Positions 20,880 to 33,039 of a DNA stretch of 64,000 bases are shown here, piece after piece. A program made the position numbers and the translations under genes. Location: NCBI GenBank assembly GCA_963580285.1, contig OY757023.1:91537108-91601107 (forward strand), written 5' to 3'. The stretch is from Lucinisca nassula (taxonomy: Eukaryota; Mollusca; Bivalvia; Lucinida; Lucinidae). Under the pieces are notes generated by a model. The model worked only from the letters and a program-made list of their open reading frames with translations, searched no databases and was not told the origin of the DNA. Numbering within the stretch: position 1 is the first letter of the stretch; the number at the start of each line of letters is the position of its first letter.

Positions 20880-20950
20880 TAAGGGTGGCAAACAGTATAG
20901 ACCCTGATGAGATGCTGCTGACTCATCTGGGTCTTCACTGTTTGCTCAGA
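20880..20950. repeat. Hairpin core without recognised arms
   Basis: GGCAAACAGTATAGACCCTG ATGAGATG, then CTCATCTGGGTCTTCACTG TTTGC. Variant of the core with GATGAG instead of GATCAG. Confidence 0.7.
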
Positions 20951-21228
20951 CCTGTCTGTCGGAATACTTACAGTAAATACAGTTGTACTTGTTAAAATGT
21001 TAATTTGGGTGTGTTCTGCATTTTGGCAGCCAGCTCTGTTTTGAAGACTATTTATGTATTATATCTGACGTATTAGGATTGGCACCCTCTTCAGAAACTA
21101 ATTATTTGATGATCGCTCCTGCTGGTGAGGAATTCAGTTGCCAGAGGACTTGGTGAGGTTTATTTAGGTTCTGCCATTTACTAAATTTTGTACTGAATGG
21201 AATTTATTTCCCACCTTCATGTACAATG
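20951..21228. other. No gene seen
   Basis: AT-rich sequence without motifs I can place. Confidence 0.35.
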
Positions 21229-21423
21229 TTAACCCATTGCATGCAGGGAAACCCCTTAAGGGGTACCTTAGCAAACAGTGAAGGCCCAGATCAGACGCCG
21301 CAGAATGCGGCTTCAGATCAGGGCCTGCACTATTTGCTAACAGAATTTTACGTCAAAGATAGAATAAAAAAGAACAAAAAAGGCCAACAACCCCTTATAT
21401 GACAAATGGACTTCAGTGGGTTA
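21229..21423 (-). mobile_element. Type i hairpin MITE
   Basis: TTAACCCATTGCATGCAGGG at 21229, then GGGGTACCTTAGCAAACAGT, the core with CAGATCAGACGCCGC and GATCAGGGCCTGCACTATTT, and CCTTATATGACAAATGGACT ending at GGGTTA 21423. Confidence 0.8.
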
Positions 21424-21489
21424 GGTTCTGCCATTTACTAATTTTGTACTGAATGAAATCTCCCACCTACATGTACATGATATGTACAT

Positions 21490-21712
21490 GCATTTAGTAC
21501 CAGAAACCCCAAAATGGGTACCCTGGCAAACAGTGCAGGCCCAGATCAGAAAGTGCAGAACGCGGCGTCTGATCAGGGCCTACACTGTTTGCAAAAGGTT
21601 CAGCCATTTCCAAACAAATTTTGATGAAAACTCAACCTGACACCCCTAAATCTCGAAATGGACTCCTGCTATATATAAGGAGGAAGATTCCATTTGGTAC
21701 CAAAAGGGTTAA
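21490..21712 (-). mobile_element. Type i hairpin MITE
   Basis: Left arm TTTAGTACCAGAAACCCC, core GGCAAACAGTGCAGGCCC ... GTCTGATCAGGGCC, right arm AGATTCCATTTGGTACCAAA closing with GGGTTAA at 21712. Reverse orientation relative to 15734. Confidence 0.82.
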
Positions 21713-22080
21713 ATGAATATAGGAGGAGTCCGTTTCAAAATATATATATGGGTTTCGTGTGGTGTTTTTTTTCTACAATATGTTCCATGAAAAGGTAATT
21801 CTTTGGAAGCAGGAACTGCAACACAGAACTGCAAACCATAGACTTGACAAGTTTCTTCTTGGTCAGACTGGCTAGTTTTGGCCAACTGGGCCTCCTCAGT
21901 GACTCTCAGTACAGTCATGTACATGTATATTCAAAATTCCACAGTGGAATCAATGATTCCAAATGACAAGAAAATGTAACCCACACTATGATGAAGGGCA
22001 GGAAGAAAATGTACGGTCACCAAACATTGCCTTAGAAGTTAAATGTTGTATAAAAAGGTAATCCCTTGTTTTTTTTTGTT
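21713..22080. other. No gene seen
   Basis: Low-copy sequence; no recognised ORF. Confidence 0.35.
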
Positions 22081-22082
22081 TT

Positions 22083-22306
22083 TTTCTTTTGGTTTTACGG
22101 CCCTTTCAAGATTATTTCACTCATATCGAGCTGATAGTTAATCAGAGGTGGGTGAAAACCGGAGTATCCGGAGAAAAATCACCTGACCTTTCGTTGCAGA
22201 ACTTGGCGTCTCACATGTGACCCGAGCGAGGCTCGAACCCACAGCGGTGAGAGACCTAATGTTTAAGAGTAAGCGCTCTTATCCACTAGGCCATGGAGGC
22301 CCATTG
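22083..22306 (-). mobile_element. tRNA-derived SINE (S3), copy 1
   Basis: On the minus strand: GGGCCTCCATGGCCTAGTGG (A-box region), then GGTTCGAGCCTCGC (B box), TCACATGTGAGACGCCAAG, CCGGTTTTCACCCACC and a GGGCCGTAAAACC tail. Same family at 30890 and 45150. Confidence 0.85.
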
Positions 22307-22309
22307 TAA

Positions 22310-23020
22310 ATCCCGTGGAAACAAGGACTACAATACTGAACTGCAAACCATTAAGTGTACAAGTTTTTTTCTGCTCCAGACCAGCTTGTTTCTGCCAATT
22401 AAGCCTCATCAGTGACCCTCAGATATTTTAAAAATTCTGCAGTGTACACTATTTGCCATTCTGTTTGCACCTTTTTGACTCCTGGCAGGATCGTGAAACA
22501 AATTTGTTAAAATTTTAGGAGAATTACAGCAAGTCCTGCAGGTGTCGGAATTTTTAGGATACTTACAGTATGCTAGATTTTCTCTGCATAGATTGAAAAA
22601 GGTGCAAACAGGCAGATGTATTTTGGTGCTAATGAAATTTTTCCTGATGATAAATACATTCCTTTTGGGGAGGGCTGATCAATGAGTTGCTGAAAAAAAC
22701 AACAACACATAAACACATGGGCATTAATTTTAATTTTTAAGGTACATGTATTCCTTTGTACACAGCTTTTGTTGTCATCCATGGTCACCTTTCCATTGGC
22801 ACAACAAAACTAAAATAGTCCGCCACCTAACACATCATCAGCTGGTAATCACCATGCTGAATATTTCAGTATGCACTACACTCCTCCCTGATTTTCAGCC
22901 ATTTGTGTAATGCATGATTTCAATTTTTACCATGAGCTCAGAAGCAGAATAAAAAACAGTATAGATCATCATCAACTGGCTTCTGAGAAGCCATCTGATC
23001 TGGATCTATACTCTTTTCGG
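22310..23020. other. No gene seen; one hairpin core at 22945-23020
   Basis: Mostly unplaced sequence. AACAGTATAGATCATCATCA ... CCATCTGATCTGGATC TATACTCTTTTCGG at 22957-23022 is a diverged hairpin core. Confidence 0.45.
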
Positions 23021-23275
23021 AGAAGGATATATCCGGGTTTATCATATGACGTCGCGTCTGAGAGTGTAATAACGCCATGTAATATTTTCGATAATCCACT
23101 AGTGGATTAAATATGCAAATTAGCTAGATACGCCCCGTAACGTTACATGTACGACATTCTCAACGGCGTCACGTTTACTAATGACGGAAAAACTGACATT
23201 TTTGTAAACAGTCGTGAATAAAATGCGTTTTAAATGTCATATGACAAATAGAATCTTGTATTCGTGCTCATGTTT

Positions 23276-23530
23276 TATTGAATTTATTAAACTCGTCGAG
23301 GAAAAGAGATAAAATGCTCGGCAAAGCCTCGCATTTTATCCCTTTTCCTCAACTCGTTTAATAAATTCAATAATACATGAACACTCATGTAAGATCCTCT
23401 ATATCAACAATTTATTAAACTCGTTGAAAAAAAGGGACAAAATGCTCGACAAAGCCTTGCATTTTATCCCTTTTCCTTAACTCGTTTAATAAATTCAATA
23501 ATACATGAACTCTCATGTAAGATCCTCTAT
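23276..23530. repeat. Tandem pair of ~90 bp palindromes
   Basis: Unit: AATTTATTAAACTCGTCGAGG, AAAATGCTCGGCAAAGCC, GCATTTTATCCCTTTTCCTC, ACTCGTTTAATAAATTC, a fold-back, followed by AATACATGAACACTCATGTA AGATCCTCTAT. It repeats at 23409 with a period of about 130 bp. Confidence 0.88.
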
Positions 23531-23555
23531 TTAGCATGGTGAGGGTTCATTTTGG

Positions 23556-26136
23556 TTGTGAGAAATGTACGCTACAATCTACTTGTTCGTTACCCCCTTC
23601 TGTAACATCACAAAAATCAAGAGACCGCAGCTCGCAATGGCAGAAACTTTCGACCGGGTTATTAAGCGGGGACAAAATTGAACATATGGTCATGTATATG
23701 GTAAAGAAATGAATAGCCATTTTGAATAAAATTCAGGGTTGGTTAGAGAATACAGAAAAAGAAATAGTTTTCTGAAAACATACAACTTTCGTTTTGTTTT
23801 AAGAGAAGCACATAGCAGCTAGATCACTTACGACTATTGCATTTGAACAGGTACTGAGTGGTAAATAAGGAACACAAGTAATATTACTTTAGATATACGA
23901 TCAACATAAGCAATAAGGTTATTTGAATTATATGTAAAAAGTCGCGGACATTACAGTGATTTTGTTTCTATAAGTCAAGTAGTTTACTAACGTGATTAAC
24001 TGACAATATAGCTGTTAGCATCATTTTCATTCATTTTTTTTTATCTAACTAATGTAACCGTGGGTGTTCAGTCTTATGCTTTTAAAACATGGTGTCGCTA
24101 TTACGCAAAAAAGCCTCGGTATATACTTTTATGCATAAAAAAGCTCTCCTGACCGATAAACTGCGTTCTTAAGGCAGCCGAAACATTAAAAGACATATCT
24201 ATCACATATAAACACACAACAACCGCATGGCCTTATGTCCTCAACAACCAAGTATCTAAAATTTATGATGCAACTGCGAGAATACAGTATCGAACATTAC
24301 AGTGCATTCCAGAGTATTTTTTTCTATACAAAAGTCTTCAAAATGTAACCAATTTTGTCTACCAGCTGGGAGAAAGTGACAGGTTTTGTGAAGTTCGTAA
24401 ATAAGTTCTAAGAAATGTAAACAAATGCATGTCTGTAAATGGCAGCTATGATGGTCTCGAACATTACCATATACGGTAAAGGGCCATGCTATGCCGCTTT
24501 ACCATTTCTACCTGTAAAATTGAAAAGGAATCTGATATTGTATTTGTTGTAACTAGTTATCATAATCAAGAGTAAACCAGCATACCCTACAATATACATA
24601 TATATTTAGGTGGGGATGTTCGATACAATTTGTAATATTCGATACCATAATTTTAGTAACATAAACTGCACTTACAATGATTTTTTATCATTCAAAATAT
24701 GCATTTGGAAATACAAATTGGAGAGTTGAGGTGCCTTCTTAACATTGCACATTTTATATTGAAAATATCCATTCTGGCAAATAATATTTAGGAAAAGATT
24801 ATAAGCTATGGGACTCAAATCCAAAATCGCTAATAAGTAATAAATTTGGAATCAACATTGGTACCGATTGCAGCTATTGGTAGAAATGAAGCAAACATGT
24901 ATATCACTAAACGTGAACATTTTACACAACTAAGGTTGTACAACTCAAAATAGTTCATTTATTTGCAGTCATTATCCCTGGACGGTCAACATAGCAAACC
25001 TGTCATTTTCGATACCAAATGTAGCGGACATTTCATCTCATACATCCACTGCTTATTGCAATAGAATAATGATCTTGCAAGCGTGCAAATGTTGTTCATT
25101 AATAATGATTTCTGGTGGCATATGCTTAAATGAACAATATTAATTGGGGCAAATAATATTGGAAAAAGATAAAAAGTTTCTATGCAGTTATTTAAAAACA
25201 AAATATGACTTCTCTTTCCCCTTAACTGTGGTATTGTCTGCCGTCTCCCTCACCAGTCATTCACCGGAAAAGGCAACCGTGTCGTCTGCAGACACTTTCT
25301 ACTACGTAATCTGGTAACGGAAAACTGTGCCACGTGACAGAAATGTGATCAAGCTGTTAGATTAACAATTTTCGGTATTGAACATTACCGGTCTCGAACA
25401 TTACAAAACAATGGAAATGCGGGAATTTCAACATCAAAATAATATTTTCGTTCCAGATGATGTATTTGTGTAAGTCACACATTGCGGGAGTTTAATTCAA
25501 TCTAGCATTTTTTGTCGATACATACGTAATAAGCCTGGTATAATGATCGCGAACATTACATGCATTTTTGCAACAAATCCATGCACATTTTTGTATGGCA
25601 AGTATTTTTAATTTCCTATTGTACATGTAACATCAAGCGACCTTATATGCTTATTATAATATAGAATCTCCATTTGGTCATGTTTCCGTGTATAAAAACC
25701 TGAACGTTGTTTTGAAATACCAAGAAGAAAAACGTCGTCTCGTACATTACAATGCTTAATTAAATTTCGGCGACAGCCATAATCGGGGAAAAATACTTAG
25801 TAAGACTCTATTTAGTCCTGCTAATGGTAGTCTATTTCCCTACCCAGAATATGTAAATTTTATGGAAACTACCTAACCCTTTCCTTTCTAGTGGAATTGC
25901 AAATTTGTAAGTGCGCAAACAAGGAGAATTCGAAAAGCGACAGTCTCGAACATTACAAAACCAGGTTTTCCCGTGGCTCATTTTCCCTGAAAAGCTGCTT
26001 TTCTACAGGAGGTTTATCATGATATCTTTGGGACCTGTTGTTCTGTCATATAAACGTATGCATAGGTTAAAAATGACTGCTTGATTTCAGAAAATATACG
26101 GCGACTGCAATATCCCAACTCATTTGAGAATGAGTG
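23556..26136. mobile_element. Second copy of the 2.8 kb TCGAACATTAC element, left end missing
   Basis: Closely matches 11550-14145 over the whole length, ending in the same 23 bp terminal repeat (one mismatch, CCCAACTCATTTGAGAATGA). The left ~190 bp, including the left TIR, are absent; homology starts at TTGTGAGAAATGTACGC. The CGAACATTAC words are kept (24290, 24459, 25380, 25395, 25552, 25740, 25945). Confidence 0.88.
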
Positions 26137-26820
26137 ACATGCTTATTAGTTCCGACTAAGTTCCGAGGCACGTTTTGGGGGAACGTAGCCATGGAAAAAG
26201 CATGGGCATTTAAAAATTTAGGCATTACAAAAACTTCCGTACTTCACGATCTTTAGCTTTGTTTACTGATCTACAGATGAAGCTATCCAAACTGCAAGAC
26301 TATTGCAGTAAGTTTCCCAAGATTTGGGGCGCTTGATTGGTCATAAAAGAACAACAAACATTTTGGAAGTTTACTAATTTATTATTCACTGGATAAAAAC
26401 TAAGAAACGGAAATCAAGAAGGTACATGTGCAAATTTTCAACAATAAACAAACATAAACAACATGCAATATATCTTATACAATTCTTAAAGTATGTAACA
26501 TTTCATAACGGCAACCATGCCCCTTGGTTCGTCCCAAAAACAAACAAACAAAAAAAAAAAAAAACTTGATAAGAGAAGGGGTGTAAGAGTACGAGTAAAT
26601 GTATGTGTCAAAGTTTTTGCTATGCGGGTATTCTGAACCTTGTTTTTTCTGCAGCTTATTTCTGCCAGGTTCTGGCTAGGTATTTAACACCGATCAATTG
26701 GCCGGCCATTGCTTGTTCTTTGATCGTTCCTCCGAGAAACTGTCTCTCTATTAAAAGACAGAATGGAAGTCTGTCGTCTGCTGCATTTTCTTCTTCCAAG
26801 CTATGATAACATTTTTGCAT
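26137..26820. other. No gene seen
   Basis: AT-rich with an A-run at 26551. A 67-codon open frame at 26603 has no recognised domain. Confidence 0.35.
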
Positions 26821-26827
26821 AAAGGCA

Positions 26828-27012
26828 ACCAGTGGTGACCCTCATCAGACTGCTCTGCAGTCTGATCTGGGTCCACACTGGCAAACAGTGGTGACCCTCA
26901 TCAAACTGCTCTGCAGTCTGATCTGGGTCCACACTGTTTTCAAAAAATGATTTTTAATGCAGATAACAGACGACAAAGCAGACGACAATTGTCGTGTTGG
27001 CATGTTATGGGT
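26828..27012. mobile_element. Type iii hairpin remnant with duplicated core
   Basis: The core AGTGGTGACCCTCATCAGAC TGCTCTGCAGTCTGATCTGG appears twice in tandem (26830-26884, 26884-26940). The right arm GACGACAAAGCAGACGACAA TTGTCGTG ... CATGTTATGGGT matches type iii copies at 42873 and 49340. Confidence 0.7.
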
Positions 27013-27379
27013 GAAAAAGTGCTTCAGAGGTAAATTTTAACCAAAAATAAAATCAATTTTTACCACGGAAAAATCTTCCTATTTGGGACCCCAATCTCCC
27101 TATCTGAAAATCAAAATCTCCCTATTTGGGTCCCAGAAAATATCACATGTATGAAGTAGACACATTTTCCTGCCTACTTTCAGACCAGGTAGCTAGCAAA
27201 AACTTACAACTTGCAAAAAAGTTAGTTTCTAACACTGGTGACATATATTGCTGATGTCTATGTGACTATCGCTGACCAGTGAAACAAAACCTGCAGATTG
27301 CAATTTAAAGGTGCATTATTGAGCTACCGGGTCTCAAATTTTTAGCTCACCAGAGCCGAAGGCTCCGGGGGAGCTTATA

Positions 27380-27460
27380 GGATAGGCAGTTGTCCGTCGT
27401 CGTCTGCGTCGTCTGTGTCGTCTGCGTCTGCGTCAACATTTTCAAACGACATCTCCTCTG
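27380..27460. repeat. GTCGTCTGCGTC simple repeat
   Basis: Short CGTCGTCTGCGTCGTCTGTG units near the start of the composite element. Confidence 0.7.
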
Positions 27461-28019
27461 AAGCCACTGGGCCGATTCAGCCCAAATTTCATCTGCAGCA
27501 TCCTTGGGCAGGGGGATTGAAAGTTTGTGTTTTTAATGAAAATCGGCTCATTAGTTTGGTTGCTATGGCAACTTAGAGTTTCCATAGACTTATAATGGGG
27601 AAAATAGAAAAATGGCATTTACTACCAAGCCTCTGCAGATATTTTGACAAAACTTTCATAGAAATGTTCCATAGGTAATCTACTATCTGCCGTATGATTT
27701 TAGGCCTTCTGCTCATTTTTATTGGTTACCATGGAAACCAAAATGCAAAAAATAGACAAAAAATTACTTAAAAATCATCTCCTCAGAAACCATATGCTCT
27801 AGGAGGCTGAGACTTTATGAAAATATTCACCATATTTGCCTTTATAGGTTTTGTGTTTTTTTATGAAATTTGGCCTTTTAGTTTTGTTGCTATGGCAACT
27901 TAGAGTTTCCATTGACTTACAATGGGGAAAACTGAAAAATGGTATTTGCTGCCAAGTCATTGCAGATATTTTGACAAAACTTACATAAACTCCTTGTGTA
28001 AACTTCTCTCAGCCATATG

Positions 28020-30170
28020 CTTTTATGTCAACCTGGGGGTCCCCTAGGTTGTGCCGGGGCCATGCCCCGCCCCCTCCACTTCATAAAATGCCTTATATCT
28101 CAGAAACCTTACAGATCCCAACCCCTAAACCATATATATTCTTGTTCCTTATGATAAGATGCATTGAGTGACACCAACCTGGGGGTCCCCCCGGATGTGC
28201 CGGGGACATGCCCTGCCCCCTCTTTTCCATAAAATGCCATTTATCTTAGAAACCATTCAGATCCCCACCCCTAAACTATATATATTCTTGTTCCTTATGC
28301 TAAGATGCATTAAGTGACACCCCCCACTTCATAAAATGCCATATATCTCAAAAACCATACAGATCCCCACCCCTAAACTATATATATTCTTGTTCCTAAT
28401 GCTAAGATGCATTAAGCGACACCAACCTGGGGGTCCCCCGGGATGTGCCGGGACCATGCCCAACCCCCCTCAACTTCATAAAAGGCCAAATATTCCAGAA
28501 ACCTTACAGATCCCCTGCCCTAAACCATATATATTCTTGTTCCTGAGGATAAGACACATTCAGTGACACCAAACTAGGGGTCACCCCGGGTGTTCCTGGG
28601 CCATGCTTCACCCCTTGACTTCACAAAAGACCAAAATCTGAGAAACTGTTCAGAGCCCCACCCCCTAAACCATATATATTCTTGTTCCTATGATAAGACG
28701 CAATCAGTGACACCAGCATGCAGGTCCACCTGGGTGCCATGGGCCATGCCCCACCCCTTTACTTCATTAAAATCCATCTCAGAAACCATACAGATCCCCA
28801 CCCCTAAACAATATATATTCTTGTTCCTTATGATAAGATGCATTAAGTGACACCAACCTGGGGGTCCCCCGGGATATGCCGGGGATATGCCCTGACCCCT
28901 CCACTTCATAAAAGGCCATTTATCTCAGAAACCATTCAGATCCCCACCCCTAAACCATATATATTCTTGTTCCTTATGATAAGACACATTAAGTGACACC
29001 AACCTGTGGCTCCCCCTGGATGTGCCAGGCACATGCCCCACCCCTTCCACTTTATAAAATGCCATTTATCTCAGAAACCATTGAGATCCCCACCCCTAAA
29101 CCATATATACTCTCATTCCTTATGATAAGTTGCATTCAGTGACACCAAATTTGGGGTCCCCTGGGATGTGCCTGGACCATGCCCAACCCCCTCCTCTTCG
29201 TAAAATGCCAAATATTCCAGAAACCTTACAGATACCCACCCCTAAACCATATACATTCTTGTTCCTTATGATAAGACACATTCAGTGGCACCAACTTAGG
29301 GGTCACCCAGTGTGCGCCCGGGCCATGCTCCACCCCTTGACTTTACAAAAGACCATATATCTGAGAAACTGTTCAGAGCCCCACCCCTAAACCATATATA
29401 TTCTTGTTCCTTATGATAACACCCAATCAATGACACCAGCATGCAGGTCCCCCCGGGGTGCCACAGGCAATGCCCCACCCCTTTACTTCATGAAAATCCA
29501 TATATCTCAGAAACCGTTCAGATCCCCACCCCTAAACCATATATATTCGTGTTCCTTATGATAAGACGCAATCAGTGACACCAGCATGCAAGTCCCCCCG
29601 GGGTGCCACAGGCCATACCCCACCCCTTTACTTCATTAAAATCCATATATCTCAGAAACCGTTCAGATCCCCACCCCATAACCATATTTATTCTTGTTCC
29701 TTATGTTAAGACTCAACTTCATAATAGGCCATATATCTCAGAAACCATTCAAATCCCCATCCTATAATCACATATATTCTTGCTCATTGTTATTAGACAC
29801 ATTCAGTCACCCCGTCTTTGGGGATCACAGGGGCCATTTCTCTCCCTGCCACTTCATAAAATTGCCTCATATCTCAGAAACCATTCAGATCCCCACCGTT
29901 TAACCGTATATACTCTTGGTCCTTATGATAAGACTTATTCATTGACAACAATCTTGGGCTTTTCTGGGATCTGCCATGCCCGATTCCCTCCATTGCTTAA
30001 AAGGCCTTACATCTCAGGAACCATACATATTCCCACTGATAAACCATATAATTATGTCTTTGTTCCTTTTGATAAGACGCATTTAGTGACACCAACCAGG
30101 GCTCCATTGGGTCCATGCCCTGATCTCTCTACGTTATAAAACACCTAATATTTCAGATACAGTCCACATG
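28020..30170 (+). repeat. ~145 bp satellite array, about 15 units
   Basis: Each unit has GTGACACCAACCTGGGGGTC, GGCCATGCCCCACCCC, CTTCATAAAAGGCCATATAT, AGAAACCATTCAGATCCCCA, CCCTAAACCATATATATTCT and TGATAAGACGCATT. Marker ATATATATTC sits at roughly 28125, 28280, 28381, 28528, 28670, 28812, 28963, 29101, 29250, 29396, 29536, 29680 and on, diverging to the right. One short unit near 28321 is a deletion. Confidence 0.92.
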
Positions 30171-30604
30171 GGTGCTCATTTGGGTATGGGGTTTGTTTGG
30201 GAGACTTTATAATTGTTATAATAAAATCATATCATGTTATAATACATGGCTGCCATTGGGCAGTGTCCACCTGAGCACTGGTCTATGAACTTTGGCTCTT
30301 TGGTTTGTTTGCTATGCCAAGCTATGAGTTTCCATTGTCCTATAATGGGGAAAATGGAAAAATGACATTAATGCCTTTCAAGATATTTTGTCACACTTTC
30401 ATGGCCATGTTCCTTTAATAATGTTCTTTTTTGGCCTATTTGTTGCCACAGATGGGAAATTGTCAATTGTCATCTGTTGTCCTGCAACAACACATTCAAG
30501 CGACATCGAATCTAAAGCCACGAGGCTTATTGGGTCCAAATTTTATCTGTAGCATCCTAGGGCACAGGGCTTCCATGGTTAATTAAAGGCGATCGCTATT
30601 GACA

Positions 30605-30659
30605 GCCGGCTGTCTCCAGCGAAAGTTCGCTGGAGACAGCCGGCTGTCTCCAGCGAACT
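30605..30659. repeat. GC-rich overlapping perfect palindromes
   Basis: 30624-30659 is a 36 bp perfect palindrome centred on GCCGGC, and 30605-30644 is a second fold-back with 19 bp arms. The same word is at 37474-37505 (32 bp perfect), with a lone half at 30831-30845. Confidence 0.9.
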
Positions 30660-30889
30660 TTCACTGGTGACAGCCAGCTAAAATATACAGATGGTATACT
30701 GATAAATAATTAAGTTATTCCCTGATTATTTTTCTATTATTATGCTTGAGAATATTTTTTTTATGGTTTTGAATATCAATACATGAATTTTATCATTTCT
30801 AAATACTTGTATTAGTTATTATGTTTGAAAGCCGGCTGTCTCCACATAATGGGGGTTATGTTCTGTACAATCTATATTTAATTAGGTAA

Positions 30890-31118
30890 GGGCCTCTGTG
30901 GCCTAGTGGTTAAGAGTGCTGACTCTTGATCATTAGGTCTCTCACCGCTGTGGTTCGAGCCTCGCTCGGGTCACATGTGAGAAGCCAAGTTCTGCAACGG
31001 AAGGTCAGGTGGTTTTTCTCCGGGTACTCCGGTTTTCGCCCACCTCTGATTAACGATCGGCTCGATATGAGTGAAATAATCTTGAAAGGGCCGTAAAACC
31101 AAAACCAAAAAAAAAAAA
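30890..31118 (+). mobile_element. tRNA-derived SINE (S3), copy 2
   Basis: GGGCCTCTGTGGCCTAGTGG, GGTTCGAGCCTCGC, CTCCGGGTACTCCGG, GGGCCGTAAAACC, then an A-run at 31110. Head, body and tail are complete. Confidence 0.88.
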
Positions 31119-31216
31119 AATATTTAATGAGGTTTATTCCGTTAAAAATCAGCTTATGGAATTAAAATTTGAGTGATTGTGGGGTTTGTGGTTGTGCAAT
31201 GCTCCATTATGAAGAC

Positions 31217-31517
31217 GGCCGCTGCCCATCGGGGCTTGAAGAAATAAATGGGCTGCATGATGCTTCCATCCAGAGCTAAATCCGACCGCACACGAGTACT
31301 GGTAAACAGTTTAGAGGATCTAAGTCTGCCCAGGCAAAGTGGTGCAAGTCGAACCGTCCATGCTTATAAACCCTATTGGTTTCATTGGGCGACAGGGCTT
31401 GAGATGTCATTTCATCTCAATGTCGGGTAGATGTCCCACAAAATTGGAAGCAACCTCTCCAAAATGACCTATACACTGTTGACTGGGATGTTAAACCTCA
31501 AATCAACCAACCAACCA
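31217..31517 (+). mobile_element. SINE family A copy 5
   Basis: CCGCTGCCCATCGGGGCTTG to GTTAAACCTCAAATCAACCA, with a CCAACCAACCAAC tail. One of the best copies for orientation. Confidence 0.88.
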
Positions 31518-31689
31518 ACTAACATTATGGGGTTAAAGTCTCCATAGACCTGACATTGTGAACCCCACAACGTACCTCTGGTAAGAATGTCTGTCTTTGC
31601 ATCCGTCCGTCACGCTATCTCCTCCTTAACCAATGGCCAGAATGCAACCAAATTTGGTACATAGCTTCCTTACAAGATGAGGGCGTGTG

Positions 31690-32501
31690 AGAGCAATGTT
31701 AAATTTGGATGTGCCCAGGCCTTGCCCCACCCCTTCCACTTTAGCTAAAGCCCAATATCTCAGAAGCCGTTTAGATCCCCGCCTCTAAACCATATATATT
31801 CTTGTTCCTTATGATAAGACGCTTTCGGTGACATTAACTTGGAGGTGCTCAGGGGCCATGCCCCACCCCCTCCATTTCATTAAAGGCCTTTCAGAAACCG
31901 TTCAGCTCCCCACCCTTAAACCATACATATCTTGCTCCTTGTGATAAGACACATTTAGAGATGCCAACTAGGGTGACCCCTGGGTGACCCCTGGGTTGCG
32001 CTGGGGCCATGCCTCACCCCTCAACTTCATAAAAGGCCATATATTTCAGAAACCATTCAGATCCCCACCCCTAAACCATATATACTCCTGTTCCTTATGA
32101 TGAGACATTTTCAGTGACACCAACCTGGATCTCCCCTGGGATGCACCGGGGCCATTCCCCACCCCCTCCATTTCATTAAGGGTCTTATATCTCAGAAACC
32201 ATTTAGATCCCCACCCCTAAAATATATTTATTGTTGTTCCTGATGATAAGACTTATTCAGTCACACCAACCTGGGGGTTTCTTTGTGCGGGGGTAATGTG
32301 GTGGGACCATGCCCCGCCCCTCCACTTCATGAAAGCAATGTATCTCTGAAAGCATTCAAATCAAATCCCCAGCCCACAAGCGTATACATTATGTATATTC
32401 TTGTCCCTTATAATTAGACACATTCAGTCATCCTCTACCCTCCACTTCATAAAAGGGTCTCATATCTCAGAGACTGTTCAGATCCAAACCCCTTAGCTAT
32501 A
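31690..32501 (+). repeat. Satellite array, continuation, about five units
   Basis: Same ~145 bp unit as 28020-30170 but more diverged. It is interrupted at 32501 by the THAP transposon and resumes at 35864. Confidence 0.85.
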
Positions 32502-32642
32502 GGGTTCGCCGGTCATCCGGGTACTTTCGTTTGTCACGTGATAGCAACGAGCACGCGGGTGAATACAAACGCCATTTTGAATAAGCAAATAGTGTAAATA
32601 AAACCCAAGTCACTAGCATATTTCTTACAATTTTGATAAAAC

Positions 32643-32850
32643 ATGCCAAAAATCTGTAGTGCAGGTGGTTGTACAAATCATCATTTACAACTGGATAAAA
32701 AGCTATTGTTCTATCAGTTCCCAAATGGAGAAAAACATCCAGAGAGACGGTCTCAGTGGATAAGGGCCTGCAGTCGCCAGAACGCTGATGGTTCAGACTG
32801 GATTCCTACATCAAAATATGTTTACATGTGCAGGGAACATTTTATAACAG
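32643..32850 (+). CDS. THAP zinc-finger domain exon
   Basis: ATG at 32643 opens MPKICSAGGCTNHH. Cys5 and Cys10 form the first ligand pair, and MCREHF near residue 62 gives Cys and His (C2CH). The conserved Trp lies in SQWIRAC. The domain reads about 69 residues to a splice donor AACAG|GTAATT at 32850/32851, phase 1. THAP domains bind specific DNA and occur in P-element transposases and in host regulators derived from them. The exon is inside a 3.4 kb TIR-bounded unit, so it is probably transposase-derived; no downstream exon is recognised. An E-box CACGTG lies at 32537, about 105 bp upstream. Confidence 0.8.
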
Positions 32851-33039
32851 GTAATTGATTCACAATACATTATTCTTTGGGCCATGCTTTGTTGATAATG
32901 AACTGAAATTGCACGACCCGCAGAAAAAGCAACCGAATGAAGTCGGTTTTTTCTAAGAGTGCCCTAAAATCACCGTGTCATTCTGTCATTCTGTCAGTCT
33001 GTCATTCTGTCAGTCTGTCATTCTGGCTGTCCGTCCGTA

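Noticed and set aside
28336..30139. Many 60-119 codon frames with Pro/His repeats
   Set aside because: They follow the ~145 bp satellite period and have no domain.
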